Source of the DNA: Peribacillus asahii
Lineage (GTDB): Bacteria; Bacillota; Bacilli; Bacillales; DSM-1321
DNA length: 64,000 nt
Assembly: GCF_004006295.1 (NCBI RefSeq)
Contig: NZ_CP026095.1
Location: 978,001-1,042,000, forward strand
Reading direction: 5' to 3'
The translations under genes were made by a program, and so were the position numbers. This document shows, piece after piece, positions 49,657 through 59,190 of the stretch. Numbering within the stretch: position 1 is the stretch's first letter; every line of letters starts with the position of its first letter. The notes below the pieces were generated by a model, which saw nothing but the letters and a program-made list of their open reading frames with translations, was not told where the DNA came from and searched no databases.

Positions 49657-50922
49657 ATGAAGAAATATATTTTTATATTACTATTAGGTTTATTCTTTTT
49701 AGCGAATGTGTCAACGACAAACGCAGCAACAATTGTACCAACTATAAAAATTACTTCCCCTGTTGAAGCAGGAGAAACGCAGGTAGACGTAGAGGTTACT
49801 AATTTTAACACCGACATGGACGGAGATTTAGTTATTGAAATAGGTGACTATAGGGATCAATGGTGGATTAGTGATACAGTTTCTTTCCACGTTCCTGAGT
49901 TGAAAAAAGGAGACCAAATCAATATTTCTTACATAGATGAGAGTGAAGAAGAGACGCTACTTCAAAGTGCAACAGTAGTAGATCCACTACTTCCAAAGTT
50001 ATCTTTATCCACAGTTTCTAATAAAAATGATTATTTAGAGTACACAATTACAAACTACAATGAGCGTTTCTTAAATGGTGGATTAATTGCAAAGGTTAAA
50101 GGAGAAACTTTTGAAAGCTACATAGATAAAAAAACAGGGTTAATTATATTTTATGAACCTTTCAAGGCGGGAACAAAGGTAGAATTATATTATGTGGATC
50201 AAAATTATAGGGAATGGTATTTAAAAACGGTAACTGTAGTTGATAAGACGCCGCCAAAAATATCTGTACCATCTATCACTAATCGAACAACAACTTTCAA
50301 AGTAACCTCAGAGAAAAACAGCACGGTTTCTTTAAAAATTGGCAAGAAGACGTATAAAGGAAAAGACTTGAAAAATGGTCAATATCAATTTACGATTTCG
50401 AAACAAAAAGTCGGAACGAAAATCTTAATTACAGCTGCCGATAAACTTGGAAATAAGCAAACGAAGACAATTACCGTCAAGCTAAAATCAGGTACAATAA
50501 TTAGTATGAAAGATGTAACAACGAAATCGACTAAAGTAACTGGAACCGTAAAGAAGTGGGAAAAAGGCGATAAAGTAATTGTCCTAATTGGCAAAAAGAC
50601 ATACAAAGGCAGCATAAAGTCGGGCGGTTCCTACTCTGTGACCATCCCTAAACAAAAAGCGAATACTACAGTAAAAGTCCGAGTCATCGATAGCGTTGGC
50701 AATGTTCTAGATACTGATTCTACAAGAGTGTACACAACCAAATATGTTGAAATTGGTATGACGAAGAAAGAAGTGTTAAACACACAATGGGGAGCGCCAG
50801 ACGATAAAAATATCACGATTGATAGTTGGGGCACATGGGAACAGTGGATTTACTACTACGGTGAATATGATGCACAGTATTTATATTTTTCAAATGGTAA
50901 GTTAGTATCGATTGATTACTAG
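49657..50922 (+). CDS. Secreted protein with Ig-like repeats and SmpA-like C-terminal domain
   Basis: A 421-residue exported protein with a signal peptide at 1-24 (KKYIFILLLGLFFLANVSTTNA, cleavage after the last Ala). Beta-rich repeats follow: two bacterial Ig-like units (about 205-285 and 286-365) each contain IGKKTYKG, a SKQK/PKQK strand and a VGN/LGN turn. The last 60 residues (EIGMTKKEVLNTQWGAPDD ... EQWIYYY ... YLYFSNGKLVSI) resemble the small SmpA/OmlA-like fold seen in Bacillus secreted proteins. Probably a cell-wall or adhesive protein; no sortase motif or cell-wall-binding repeat is seen. AAGGAGG before the ATG. Confidence 0.8.
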   Translation: MKKYIFILLLGLFFLANVSTTNAATIVPTIKITSPVEAGETQVDVEVTNFNTDMDGDLVIEIGDYRDQWWISDTVSFHVPELKKGDQINISYIDESEEETLLQSATVVDPLLPKLSLSTVSNKNDYLEYTITNYNERFLNGGLIAKVKGETFESYIDKKTGLIIFYEPFKAGTKVELYYVDQNYREWYLKTVTVVDKTPPKISVPSITNRTTTFKVTSEKNSTVSLKIGKKTYKGKDLKNGQYQFTISKQKVGTKILITAADKLGNKQTKTITVKLKSGTIISMKDVTTKSTKVTGTVKKWEKGDKVIVLIGKKTYKGSIKSGGSYSVTIPKQKANTTVKVRVIDSVGNVLDTDSTRVYTTKYVEIGMTKKEVLNTQWGAPDDKNITIDSWGTWEQWIYYYGEYDAQYLYFSNGKLVSIDY

Positions 50923-50935
50923 ACAGTATGTGAAA

Positions 50936-50983
50936 AAGTGTATTTTTGAGTAAATTAATTTACTTGGAAATGCGCTTTTTTTT
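50936..50983 (+). terminator. Terminator of the secreted protein gene
   Basis: A roughly 19-bp stem with G-U pairs (AAGTGTATTTTTGAGTAAA against TTTACTTGGAAATGCGCTT) followed by six T. Confidence 0.88.
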
Positions 50984-51313
50984 GAAGAATTTGAACTAGT
51001 CTATTTTCTAAACTAATTAACCTTTATATAACAGATAAGGTATCACTTCTTAGTTTCCGGCATGTTTATATTCATTGGAAGCTTGATTTCTCTTTGAATA
51101 GTGGATTTTGTTTATCTTTTTTAGGTGCGAAGGTTAAATTAAATATATAATTCCATTTAGGTATTGGTTTGATTTTGGAGGAATAGGGGGGATGTTAAGT
51201 ATACCAAATGTGAAATATGAGTCAAAAACTTTAGTAATTGGTTAACTGAGGTTCCGTCCCCAAAGTACTCTAATACTATAAAAAGTCAGAGGACAGAAGA
51301 ATGAGGTGAATTT
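50984..51313 (+). other. Intergenic region before mscS
   Basis: No gene or clear signal. It includes GAGGTTCCGTCCCCAAAG at 51248-51265, a phrase I have seen as a scattered repeat in Bacillus, but only one copy is present here. Confidence 0.3.
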
Positions 51314-52195
51314 GTGAATTTTTTAACGTTTAGCGAAAATATTTTAGAATACATCAACGAATTTTTACTTGTAAGAATCATCATCTTAGCATTTATTTTT
51401 TTGGTGATTTCTTACATCATAAATAAAACTGTAGATTTGTTTTTTCGAAAATTTCATTTTTGGGATGAAGAAGTAGAGAAAACTATTCAAGGGGTAATAC
51501 GTTCTTCTTTAAAGTATATGTCTATAACACTCCTTGTTCTATATTTAATCGGGCAATTTATTGATATCAAAGCGATACTTGCTGGAGCAGGAATTCTAGG
51601 GGTCGTCATCGGATTTGCAGCACAGCAGCTGTTAAAAGATATTTTATTGGGCACCGTTCGGTTAACGGATAATGAATTTCGTGTTGGCAACTTTGTAACA
51701 TTTAACGGAACTAGTTCAGGGACAATTGAGGAAATCGGCATTCGCTTTATGCAAATTAGGGAATGGTCAGGTAAATTGCTGACTATTCCCCATGGAGAAA
51801 TTAGGACCATTCAGAATTTTAACAAAGGAAGAATGCGTGTAATTGAGCGAATTACAGTCGGCTATCAAGAAGATCCACGCCGGATTAAGGAATTGTTAGA
51901 AGCAGTATGTAAAGTTTGTAATGAAAAATATAGCGAAAGTTTATTGCTGCTGGAAGACGGAACACCCGAAGAAGCATTTCAATATGTCGGCATTACGGAT
52001 TTGAATCCGAATTTTAAATACGTTGGATATGAATTTTGTGTGGTGGGTCTTGTAAAGCCTGAAGAATACTTCGAAATTTCACGAAAAGTTAGATTTGAAA
52101 TGATGTCTTTGTTTTATGATCATGGTGTACAAATGCCGGCATCTAACTTGTTATTTCAAGGTGAGACAGGAACTGTCCAAGCTTCAGACAGCTAA
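51314..52195 (+). CDS. MscS family mechanosensitive ion channel
   Basis: A 293-residue channel with three helices (about 18-38, 60-80 and 85-112). The pore helix GAGILGVVIGFAAQQLLKD has the alternating small residues typical of MscS TM3, followed by the beta domain (VGNFVTFNGTSSGTIEEIGI; RTIQNFNKGRM). It opens under membrane tension to release solutes during osmotic downshift. GTG start with GAGGTGA. Relatives in B. subtilis are YkuT/YhdY. Confidence 0.9.
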   Translation: MNFLTFSENILEYINEFLLVRIIILAFIFLVISYIINKTVDLFFRKFHFWDEEVEKTIQGVIRSSLKYMSITLLVLYLIGQFIDIKAILAGAGILGVVIGFAAQQLLKDILLGTVRLTDNEFRVGNFVTFNGTSSGTIEEIGIRFMQIREWSGKLLTIPHGEIRTIQNFNKGRMRVIERITVGYQEDPRRIKELLEAVCKVCNEKYSESLLLLEDGTPEEAFQYVGITDLNPNFKYVGYEFCVVGLVKPEEYFEISRKVRFEMMSLFYDHGVQMPASNLLFQGETGTVQASDS

Positions 52196-52213
52196 ACAAA
52201 AATCAGTGAATTT

Positions 52214-52246
52214 TTTAGCGAACAGTGCCAGGAACTGTTCGCTAAA
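52214..52246. repeat. Dispersed palindrome, copy 3
   Basis: TTTAGCGAACAGT / ACTGTTCGCTAAA with loop GCCAGGA, placed 20 nt after mscS where it can act as its terminator. Confidence 0.8.
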
Positions 52247-52470
52247 TTGCTCTATTTGTTCGTGAGTATAAAAAGGAGATCTCGCTAATTTATAAAGAAA
52301 TAGGCGATATCCCAACCGTATAAATGGATATATGCAGAAAAGAAAATAGATGTTCATGTTCTTGTCAAAAAGCTTTGAATAACTTGTGTCATATGTCGAT
52401 TCTCTGTTGATGACTTTGATGAGCGGGTGTATGATTGCCTCAACAAATATCATTATTGGAGATGATCATA

Positions 52471-52653
52471 ATGAATGCTCAAATTGAATATTTTGTTGAA
52501 CAAATAGAAGCTACTCTTATGTCAGACATCTTTACAGATAATGAACTAGACTTGTACGATATTGCTACGGATTTGATTAGCCACAATGATGGTAAAATGT
52601 TTGCCGATATTTGTCAGGCATATGAAGTGGTAAAACATCATTTGCTTGGTTAA
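52471..52653 (+). CDS. Small acidic protein (60 aa), unknown
   Basis: MNAQIEYFVEQIEATLMSDI..., acidic and helical, ending CQAYEVVKHHLLG. TTGGAG is upstream of ATG 52471, and a terminator follows. No family recognised. Confidence 0.6.
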   Translation: MNAQIEYFVEQIEATLMSDIFTDNELDLYDIATDLISHNDGKMFADICQAYEVVKHHLLG

Positions 52654-52668
52654 CATTGTTACTCCTTT

Positions 52669-52696
52669 CCCTGTTGCTTTTGTGGCAGGGTTTTTT
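52669..52696 (+). terminator. Terminator of the 60-aa gene
   Basis: CCCTG / CAGGG with inner G-U pairs, followed by TTTTTT. Confidence 0.8.
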
Positions 52697-52743
52697 ATTT
52701 TCTTCAAACTTCTAATGGGTATGGTGGTTAATATATTTTGTAA

Positions 52744-52770
52744 TGCGAATAGTGCTTGGCGCTGTTCATA
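52744..52770. repeat. Dispersed palindrome, copy 4 (degenerate)
   Basis: TGCGAATAGTGCT / GGCGCTGTTCATA is the same element with about four substitutions breaking the symmetry. Confidence 0.6.
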
Positions 52771-52974
52771 ATGAATGTCATTTCTTAAGTAAAATATTAC
52801 TTCAGAAATGACATTTTTAATATTTATGGATAAATGATTTTTTAAGAGTCCATTTGCTTCATTGGAGAAAACTTAGTACATATAGGTTTTGTGTGACTAA
52901 ATACCTAATAATAACCGTGAATTCACTAATTTTATATTATAATAGAATAAAACTATAAAAGGTGGAGTGGAAGG

Positions 52975-54903
52975 TTGGCGTATACGATACCTGAGACGAT
53001 TCGGAGTACGGCTACAGCTGGGGAAAGGTTGCTTTTTCGGACGCTAAAGGAGTATTTACCCGATGATTATATTGTGTATTATGAGCCAGAAATCCATGGC
53101 AGGAGACCGGATTTTGTTGTAATAGGTCCTGATCTGGGGATATTAGTGCTTGAGGTAAAGGATTATACAAAGAATACATTGTTTCAGTTGAATCAGGATG
53201 AGTGGACGTTAGTAACATCTGGAGGAGAACAGACGCAGACAAAGAGTCCGCTAAAACAGGCGAGGGAAAATGTGTTTCATCTTGTTGATTATTTAAAGAA
53301 AGATAAGAGTTTAGTTCAATTGGAGGGAAAATATAAATTCCAGTTGAAGTTTCCTTATGGGTTTGGGACAGTATTTACTCGACTTTACCAGAAGGATTTT
53401 ATTGAAAATGGTTTATACTCTGTGATTGAACCTAATCTTTGTTTGACAAGAGATGAGATTGACCCAGAGAAAGAGGCGTTTTCTGAAGAAAATTTGTTTG
53501 AAAAAATTACGAATATGTTTACTGTTCCTTATCGTCTTAGAGAGCCATTAACAAAGGAGGATATGGATGCGATTCGATATCACCTTTTTCCTGAGGTACG
53601 TATTAGCGCAGAATATAAGCAGCCTGTCCCTTATCAAGATCAGTTACTGCTTTCTCTTCACGATATTAAATCGATGGATTTACATCAAGAGAATTTGGCT
53701 AAACAGATTGGTGATAAAAATCGGTTAATAAGAGGTGTGGCTGGTAGTGGAAAAACGTTGATTTTGGCAAGCCGGGCTAAAATTTTGACGAAAGAGCATC
53801 CAGATTGGAAGATTCTCATTCTTTGTTATAATATCTCTCTTGCCCGAAATATTGATCAAATGATTCATCATATGATGAATGAACCAGACAGCCTTTTTGA
53901 TTTTGATTTTTCTGAGAAGGGTTCTGAAGTAAAAACGGAGTCTCATCATATTACGGTTCGAAATTTTCATTCATGGCTGAAAAATGATTTAAAAATATCG
54001 GAGAAAAACATATCTACCATGATCGAAAAATTAAAAAATGGTGAAGCGATTCTTCCTACATATGATGCGATTATGATTGATGAAGGACAGGACTTTGAGT
54101 CTGATTGGTTTAGTCTTGTCAGTCAGTTACTTAATCCAGAAACAAAGTCGTTACTACTCGTTGAAGATCGTGCACAAACGATTTATAAACGAAAGCGAAG
54201 TTATGTTCAAGACACAGGGCTAAGTTTTAAAGGTCGTTCAAAAATGTTGAGCATCAATTATCGAAATACAGCTCAGATTGTCAAGTTTGCATGGGATTTT
54301 TATCAAACTCATTCTTTTTTGAAAAATAAAGTTATTACTCGTGAACATGAAGGTGAGATTATTGCACCGCAAAGCACAAGAAGAAAAGGTGTAGAACCAG
54401 CAATTGTGAAGGTTGATAACTTTTTCAAAGAAGCAAAAATTGTTGCTAAACAAATTAAAAAGCTGCATGAACAAAAAAAGGTTCCATTATCAGAAGTGCT
54501 TATCTTATACCGAGTAAAGCGGACGTACCAAATAAATTATGTTGATATATTAAAAAGAGCGTTGGGAGCAGAAGGTATTGATTATTATTGGATGACGGAA
54601 AGTAACGATACCAAACGAAATTTTAATAAAGATGATGGCAAAGTAAAAATAAGTACAATTGATAGCAGTAAGGGACTGGATTTTCAAGCGGTTTTTATTG
54701 TGAATATTGACAATATGCCATTTCTGTTAGAAGAAGATAAGGAACGCGAAGTATCCCTGCTTTACATTGGGATGACTCGTGCGAAGGAATATCTCTGTTT
54801 GTCTTATAGTGGGGAATCAGAATTTACGAAATATTTTGATGGTATTTTGGTACAGAGAAAAGAAGACGCAGATAAGAATAAAGTGATTTCGGAAACATTG
54901 TGA
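52975..54903 (+). CDS. NERD-domain UvrD-like helicase
   Basis: A 642-residue fusion. Residues 10-130 are a NERD domain with a PD-(D/E)xK-type site (GRRPDFVVIGPDLGILVLEVKDY). From about 245, a superfamily-1 helicase follows: Walker A RGVAGSGKTLI, Walker B DAIMIDEGQDF, LSINYRNTAQI (motif IV), ISTIDSSKGLDFQAVFI (motif V) and LLYIGMTRAKEYLCLS (motif VI). NERD-helicases are frequent in defence islands and in DNA repair of Bacillaceae. TTG start with GGTGGAG 7 nt upstream. Not obviously in an operon; a 250-nt gap follows. Nuclease activity is inferred from the motif, not shown. Confidence 0.88.
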   Translation: MAYTIPETIRSTATAGERLLFRTLKEYLPDDYIVYYEPEIHGRRPDFVVIGPDLGILVLEVKDYTKNTLFQLNQDEWTLVTSGGEQTQTKSPLKQARENVFHLVDYLKKDKSLVQLEGKYKFQLKFPYGFGTVFTRLYQKDFIENGLYSVIEPNLCLTRDEIDPEKEAFSEENLFEKITNMFTVPYRLREPLTKEDMDAIRYHLFPEVRISAEYKQPVPYQDQLLLSLHDIKSMDLHQENLAKQIGDKNRLIRGVAGSGKTLILASRAKILTKEHPDWKILILCYNISLARNIDQMIHHMMNEPDSLFDFDFSEKGSEVKTESHHITVRNFHSWLKNDLKISEKNISTMIEKLKNGEAILPTYDAIMIDEGQDFESDWFSLVSQLLNPETKSLLLVEDRAQTIYKRKRSYVQDTGLSFKGRSKMLSINYRNTAQIVKFAWDFYQTHSFLKNKVITREHEGEIIAPQSTRRKGVEPAIVKVDNFFKEAKIVAKQIKKLHEQKKVPLSEVLILYRVKRTYQINYVDILKRALGAEGIDYYWMTESNDTKRNFNKDDGKVKISTIDSSKGLDFQAVFIVNIDNMPFLLEEDKEREVSLLYIGMTRAKEYLCLSYSGESEFTKYFDGILVQRKEDADKNKVISETL

Positions 54904-54975
54904 TGGGTCCTAATATGAACATCGAGTAAGCGCCTGATTGTAGAATAATTATTGATATAGGGGAAAGAGGTTCAA

Positions 54976-55050
54976 ATGGAACAAAAAGAATTTATGGATA
55001 AACAAAATCAATTAGAGGTAGTAGGTAATTATATATTACACAAATGTTAG
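54976..55050 (+). CDS. Possible 24-aa frame in the NERD/DUF5655 gap
   Basis: MEQKEFMDKQNQLEVVGNYI... preceded by GAAAGAGG. It may be a short peptide or the remaining start of a lost gene. Nothing else is seen in the 250-nt gap. Confidence 0.25.
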   Translation: MEQKEFMDKQNQLEVVGNYILHKC

Positions 55051-55153
55051 GTGAGTAGTTAGTTTTGTGTACGGTGTAGTGTAGGGGATCGTATATGTAT
55101 TTTAACTGAAGGTGAAATAATGGTAAAAATCAAATGAATAGAAGGATGGTTCT

Positions 55154-56074
55154 ATGGGTGATATCAAACTTTTTCGTCTAAATGGTAATAACGTGGAAGA
55201 ATTGACAGGTCAATCTGTTGCATTAGAAAAATCCTTACAAACGATAATTGAACGTCATTTAGAAACGTTTTTAGGGGTGCGTTTTTTAGCGTCTGAATAT
55301 GTTACGGGAAAAACGCATGGAGGTAGAATTGATACTCTGGGTATAGATGAAAATAATTCTCCTACAATTATTGAATATAAACGTTCACTTAACGAGAATG
55401 TAATAAATCAAGGGTTGTTTTATTTAGATTGGCTACTTGACCATAAAGCTGAATTTGAATTAATGGTTATGCGTAAGTACGGAAATGAAGTTTCAGACGT
55501 GATAGATTGGAGTAGCCCGCGTTTACTTTGTATTGCAGGTGGCTTTACAAAATACGATGAGCACGCCGTACAGCAAATAAATAGAAATATTGAATTATAC
55601 CAATATAAGCATTATGAAGATGGCATGCTGTTACTTGATTTAGTTAATGCTACTGCCGCGCAAACAATCCAATATAGTAATGAAACTGTAACCAGCACTA
55701 ATATCAATAACACAAAGGTAAAAACAGTATCCGATTATTTAGAGCAAGCTAATACCAACATAACTGATCGATTTGAAATGCTAAAAGCTTATCTAATGGC
55801 ATTAGGCGATGATGTACAAATGAAGGTATTGAAGCATTACATAGCTTTTAAGCGAATTAAAAACTTTGCCTGTGTAGAAATTCATCCTCAAATAGGTAAA
55901 ATTCTTCTTTATCTAAAAGTTGATCCTGATGAAATTATTATAGAAGAAGGCTTCAGTCGTGATGTACGAAACATTGGTCATTATGGTACAGGTGATTTAG
56001 AAATAAATATTTATTCAGATGAACATTTAGAAAAAGCCAAGCAGTATATTAATATGAGTTATGATAGAAGTTAG
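55154..56074 (+). CDS. NucS-like PD-(D/E)xK nuclease with DUF5655 domain
   Basis: A 306-residue protein. Residues 25-130 contain GGRIDTLGIDENNSPTIIEYKRS, the D...ExK nuclease signature as in NucS/DUF91 proteins, preceded by LEKSLQTIIERHLETFLGVRFL. The C-terminal 110 residues (DDVQMKVLKHYIAFKRIKNFAC ... DVRNIGHYGTGDLEINI) match the DUF5655 domain often attached to such nucleases. It probably cuts or binds DNA of particular structure. It has its own upstream gap of 250 nt and sits between two helicase genes of the same cluster. Confidence 0.82.
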   Translation: MGDIKLFRLNGNNVEELTGQSVALEKSLQTIIERHLETFLGVRFLASEYVTGKTHGGRIDTLGIDENNSPTIIEYKRSLNENVINQGLFYLDWLLDHKAEFELMVMRKYGNEVSDVIDWSSPRLLCIAGGFTKYDEHAVQQINRNIELYQYKHYEDGMLLLDLVNATAAQTIQYSNETVTSTNINNTKVKTVSDYLEQANTNITDRFEMLKAYLMALGDDVQMKVLKHYIAFKRIKNFACVEIHPQIGKILLYLKVDPDEIIIEEGFSRDVRNIGHYGTGDLEINIYSDEHLEKAKQYINMSYDRS

Positions 56075-56246
56075 TTGAGGAATAATAGTGAAGCTTGAAT
56101 GATTATTTTTTTGTTAATTATCATTAAAATGAAAAAGAGGTAGTTAAAAAATAGAAGAACTTGTACAAGTTCCACTGAAAAACATTTGGTTTCCAATATT
56201 GTGAGTATTATTTTAACATAAATAACTGTAAATGAATGGTGAGATT

Positions 56247-59150
56247 ATGGAAAGTTTTATTCGAAATTTAGAAGCATCTATATATAAGGGATTTATCGAC
56301 CAACAGTATCATACAGCGGGAAGTTATAGGCCTAGGCTATTAGTTAATAATGTGGAACAAAATGAAACCGTCTTAACTTCATTGCTAGAAGAGCTTGATA
56401 ATAGCGAGTCTTTTATTTTTTCAGTCGCATTTATTACGGAAAGTGGTCTTGCTACGCTTAAATCTCATTTTCTAGATTTAAAGCAAAAGGGGATTAAAGG
56501 ACGTATTTTAACATCGACATTTTTATATTTTAATCAACCTAAAGTTTTTAGGGAACTAATGAAGATTAAAAATGTAGAAGTGAGATTGACAAATGTAAAG
56601 GGTTTTCATTCGAAGGGCTACATATTTAACCACAAAACGCATTATTCATTAATTGTTGGGAGCTCCAATTTAACTGCACATGCGTTGAAAGTAAATTATG
56701 AGTGGAATGTGAAACTGACCTCGCATGAAAATGGAGAAATTGTTCATCATTTCAAAAATCAGTTTGAAGAAGTGTGGAAAGATGCTCAACTATTGACTGA
56801 AGAATGGATCGAAAGTTATGAACAAACATACACACAAGTTATAGACAGTAAGGTAATGGATCGGATAGTAGAATTACCAGCCCAATACCAGAGCAATTCT
56901 ATTGTAGATGCTCTGAAAATTGTGCCAAATAAAATGCAACAAGCAGCATTACAAGAAATTCAGGCTATTCGTGACGCTGGTAAAGATAAAGGATTAATCA
57001 TTTCAGCGACAGGAACGGGTAAAACCTATCTAGCAGCATTTGATGTGAGACGTTTTGCTCCTAAACGCATGTTATTTATTGTTCATCGAGAGCAAATATT
57101 ACAGAAAGCAAAATCAGACTTTAAGAGAGTTCTTGGTGGGCCTGATCAAGACTTTGGAATTTTATCAGGTTCTAATAAGCAAGTAGATGCTAAGTACTTA
57201 TTTGCTACGGTTCAGACTATTTCAAAAGAAGAAACACTAAAGCAATTTGCCCATGAAGCATTTGATTATATCTTAATAGATGAAGTTCATAAAGCAGGTG
57301 CTAGATCGTATCATAAAGTGATTGATTATTTTAAACCTAAGTTTTTTATGGGGATGACGGCTACACCTGAGCGAACAGATGATTTTAATATATATGAATT
57401 ATTCGATTACAATATTGCTTATGAAATTCGATTACAAGAAGCACTTGAAGAAGATATGCTTTGTCCTTTTCACTATTTTGGGGTAACAGACTTTGAATAT
57501 AATGGAGAGACAATAGATGATACTACAGTTTTATCGAGGCTTGTTGATGAAGAACGTGTAAGTCATATAATTGAAAAGATTTTATACTATGGTTTTTCTG
57601 GTGACAAAGTAAGAGGGTTAATATTTTGCAGTCGAAAAAAAGAAGCGGAAGAACTAGTTCCTTTATTGAATGCAAAAGGTTTTCGTACGGTTGCATTAAC
57701 TGGCGACGATTCGCAAGAGGAAAGAGAACTTCGGGTAAATCAATTAGAAAACGGAATGCTTGATTATATTTTAACGGTAGATATTTTTAATGAGGGGATC
57801 GATATCCCAAGCGTTAATCAAGTTGTTATGTTAAGACAGACTCAATCGAGCATTATTTTTATCCAGCAGCTTGGGCGGGGACTTCGTAAGCATGAATCGA
57901 AAGATTTCGTTACGATTATAGATTTTATCGGCAATTATAAAAATAACTATTTAATTCCAATTGCTCTATCTGGGGATAAATCGCAAAACAAAGACAATAT
58001 ACGCAGAAATATGAAGGATACAAGTTATATTAAAGGTATCTCAACGGTTAACTTTGAAGAAGTAGCAAAAAGACAAATCTTTAAGGCGATTAATAACAGT
58101 AATTTAACGGAAATGAAAATCTTAAAAGAAGCCTTTGTTGAGTTGAAAAATAGAATAGGGAGGATCCCCTATTTATATGATTTTGTAACCAATCATTCCA
58201 TTGACCCCATTGTTATTGTAAATAAATATTCAAACTACCACCAATTCTTATTGAAAGTGAAAGAAGTGGTTCCTACATTAACAGATTATGAGAATAAAGT
58301 TTTGACAATGTTGTCATTAGAAATATTGAATGGCAAACGTAAACATGAAATTATTTTGTTGGATATATTGTTATACGAAAAAAAAGTTGAATATAACGAA
58401 TATCTCAACCTGTTAAACGAAGCCAATTGTCAAGTAGATGACGCAACAATAGCTTCAGTGCAGCACATTTTGGATTTGTCATTTTTCACACAAACACAGA
58501 GAGTCAAATATGGAGAAAAATCAATTATCACTTTGCATGAAGATCAATATTTTAACTTTAATGAAGCGATTAGAGAGAGTCTGCATTCAAATCATTACTT
58601 TAAAAAGATGATGATCGACATTATTCAAAGTGCGAAAGAAAAGAACAAACGATATTCATGTAATAGGCCTCTTATGTTGTATGAAAAATATACAAGAAAA
58701 GATGCCTGCAGGCTCTTGAATTGGAAGAATGATGAAAGCTCAACGATTTATGGCTACAAAACAAAACACCATACGTGCCCAATCTTTATTACATACCATA
58801 AAAATGATGAGGTAGAGTCTAGTGTGGCCTATGGAGATGAGTTTCTAAATCAAGACGTTCTAAAATGGTATACAAGAAGTAATCGAACACTGCAATCCGA
58901 AGAAGTTAAAAAAATTATTGAAGCAAAAGAAAATAATATTGATGTTCATATCTTTGTAAAAAAGGATGATGATGAAGGAAGCGACTTTTACTACTTAGGT
59001 AAGGCTAGCCCAGATGAAAATACAGTTCGACAAACTGTAATGAAAGATAAGAACGAGAAAGAAATTCCAGTTGTCCATATGAACATGGTTATGGAGCAAA
59101 GCGTTGATAGTAAGCTTTATCATTATATCAAGAATGGGGACATTGATTGA
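56247..59150 (+). CDS. PLD-nuclease/DEAD-DEAH helicase with DUF3427-like C-terminus
   Basis: A 967-residue protein in three parts. Residues 30-180 are a phospholipase-D-like nuclease domain (FHSKGYIFN HxK motif; VGSSNLTAHAL). Residues 235-610 are a superfamily-2 helicase: SATGTGKTYLA (Walker A), ILIDEVHKAG (DEVH), GMTATPERTDD (motif III), FIQQLGRGLRKHE (motif VI). The remainder matches what I know of DUF3427 helicases (YDFVTNHSIDPIVIV..., YTRKDACRLLNWKNDESSTI, VHIFVKKDDDEGSDFYYLG). Such proteins resemble the restriction/translocation subunits of defence systems. Start at 56247 is favoured, but 56232 is possible. HNH gene starts 40 nt later. Confidence 0.87.
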   Translation: MESFIRNLEASIYKGFIDQQYHTAGSYRPRLLVNNVEQNETVLTSLLEELDNSESFIFSVAFITESGLATLKSHFLDLKQKGIKGRILTSTFLYFNQPKVFRELMKIKNVEVRLTNVKGFHSKGYIFNHKTHYSLIVGSSNLTAHALKVNYEWNVKLTSHENGEIVHHFKNQFEEVWKDAQLLTEEWIESYEQTYTQVIDSKVMDRIVELPAQYQSNSIVDALKIVPNKMQQAALQEIQAIRDAGKDKGLIISATGTGKTYLAAFDVRRFAPKRMLFIVHREQILQKAKSDFKRVLGGPDQDFGILSGSNKQVDAKYLFATVQTISKEETLKQFAHEAFDYILIDEVHKAGARSYHKVIDYFKPKFFMGMTATPERTDDFNIYELFDYNIAYEIRLQEALEEDMLCPFHYFGVTDFEYNGETIDDTTVLSRLVDEERVSHIIEKILYYGFSGDKVRGLIFCSRKKEAEELVPLLNAKGFRTVALTGDDSQEERELRVNQLENGMLDYILTVDIFNEGIDIPSVNQVVMLRQTQSSIIFIQQLGRGLRKHESKDFVTIIDFIGNYKNNYLIPIALSGDKSQNKDNIRRNMKDTSYIKGISTVNFEEVAKRQIFKAINNSNLTEMKILKEAFVELKNRIGRIPYLYDFVTNHSIDPIVIVNKYSNYHQFLLKVKEVVPTLTDYENKVLTMLSLEILNGKRKHEIILLDILLYEKKVEYNEYLNLLNEANCQVDDATIASVQHILDLSFFTQTQRVKYGEKSIITLHEDQYFNFNEAIRESLHSNHYFKKMMIDIIQSAKEKNKRYSCNRPLMLYEKYTRKDACRLLNWKNDESSTIYGYKTKHHTCPIFITYHKNDEVESSVAYGDEFLNQDVLKWYTRSNRTLQSEEVKKIIEAKENNIDVHIFVKKDDDEGSDFYYLGKASPDENTVRQTVMKDKNEKEIPVVHMNMVMEQSVDSKLYHYIKNGDID

Positions 59151-59190
59151 ATAAATCAGTTTTTTAAATCATTAGATAAGGTGAAGTGCC

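Noticed and set aside
52184..52453. An 89-codon minus-strand frame between mscS and the 60-aa gene
   Set aside because: No ribosome site, covers the dispersed palindrome that ends mscS.
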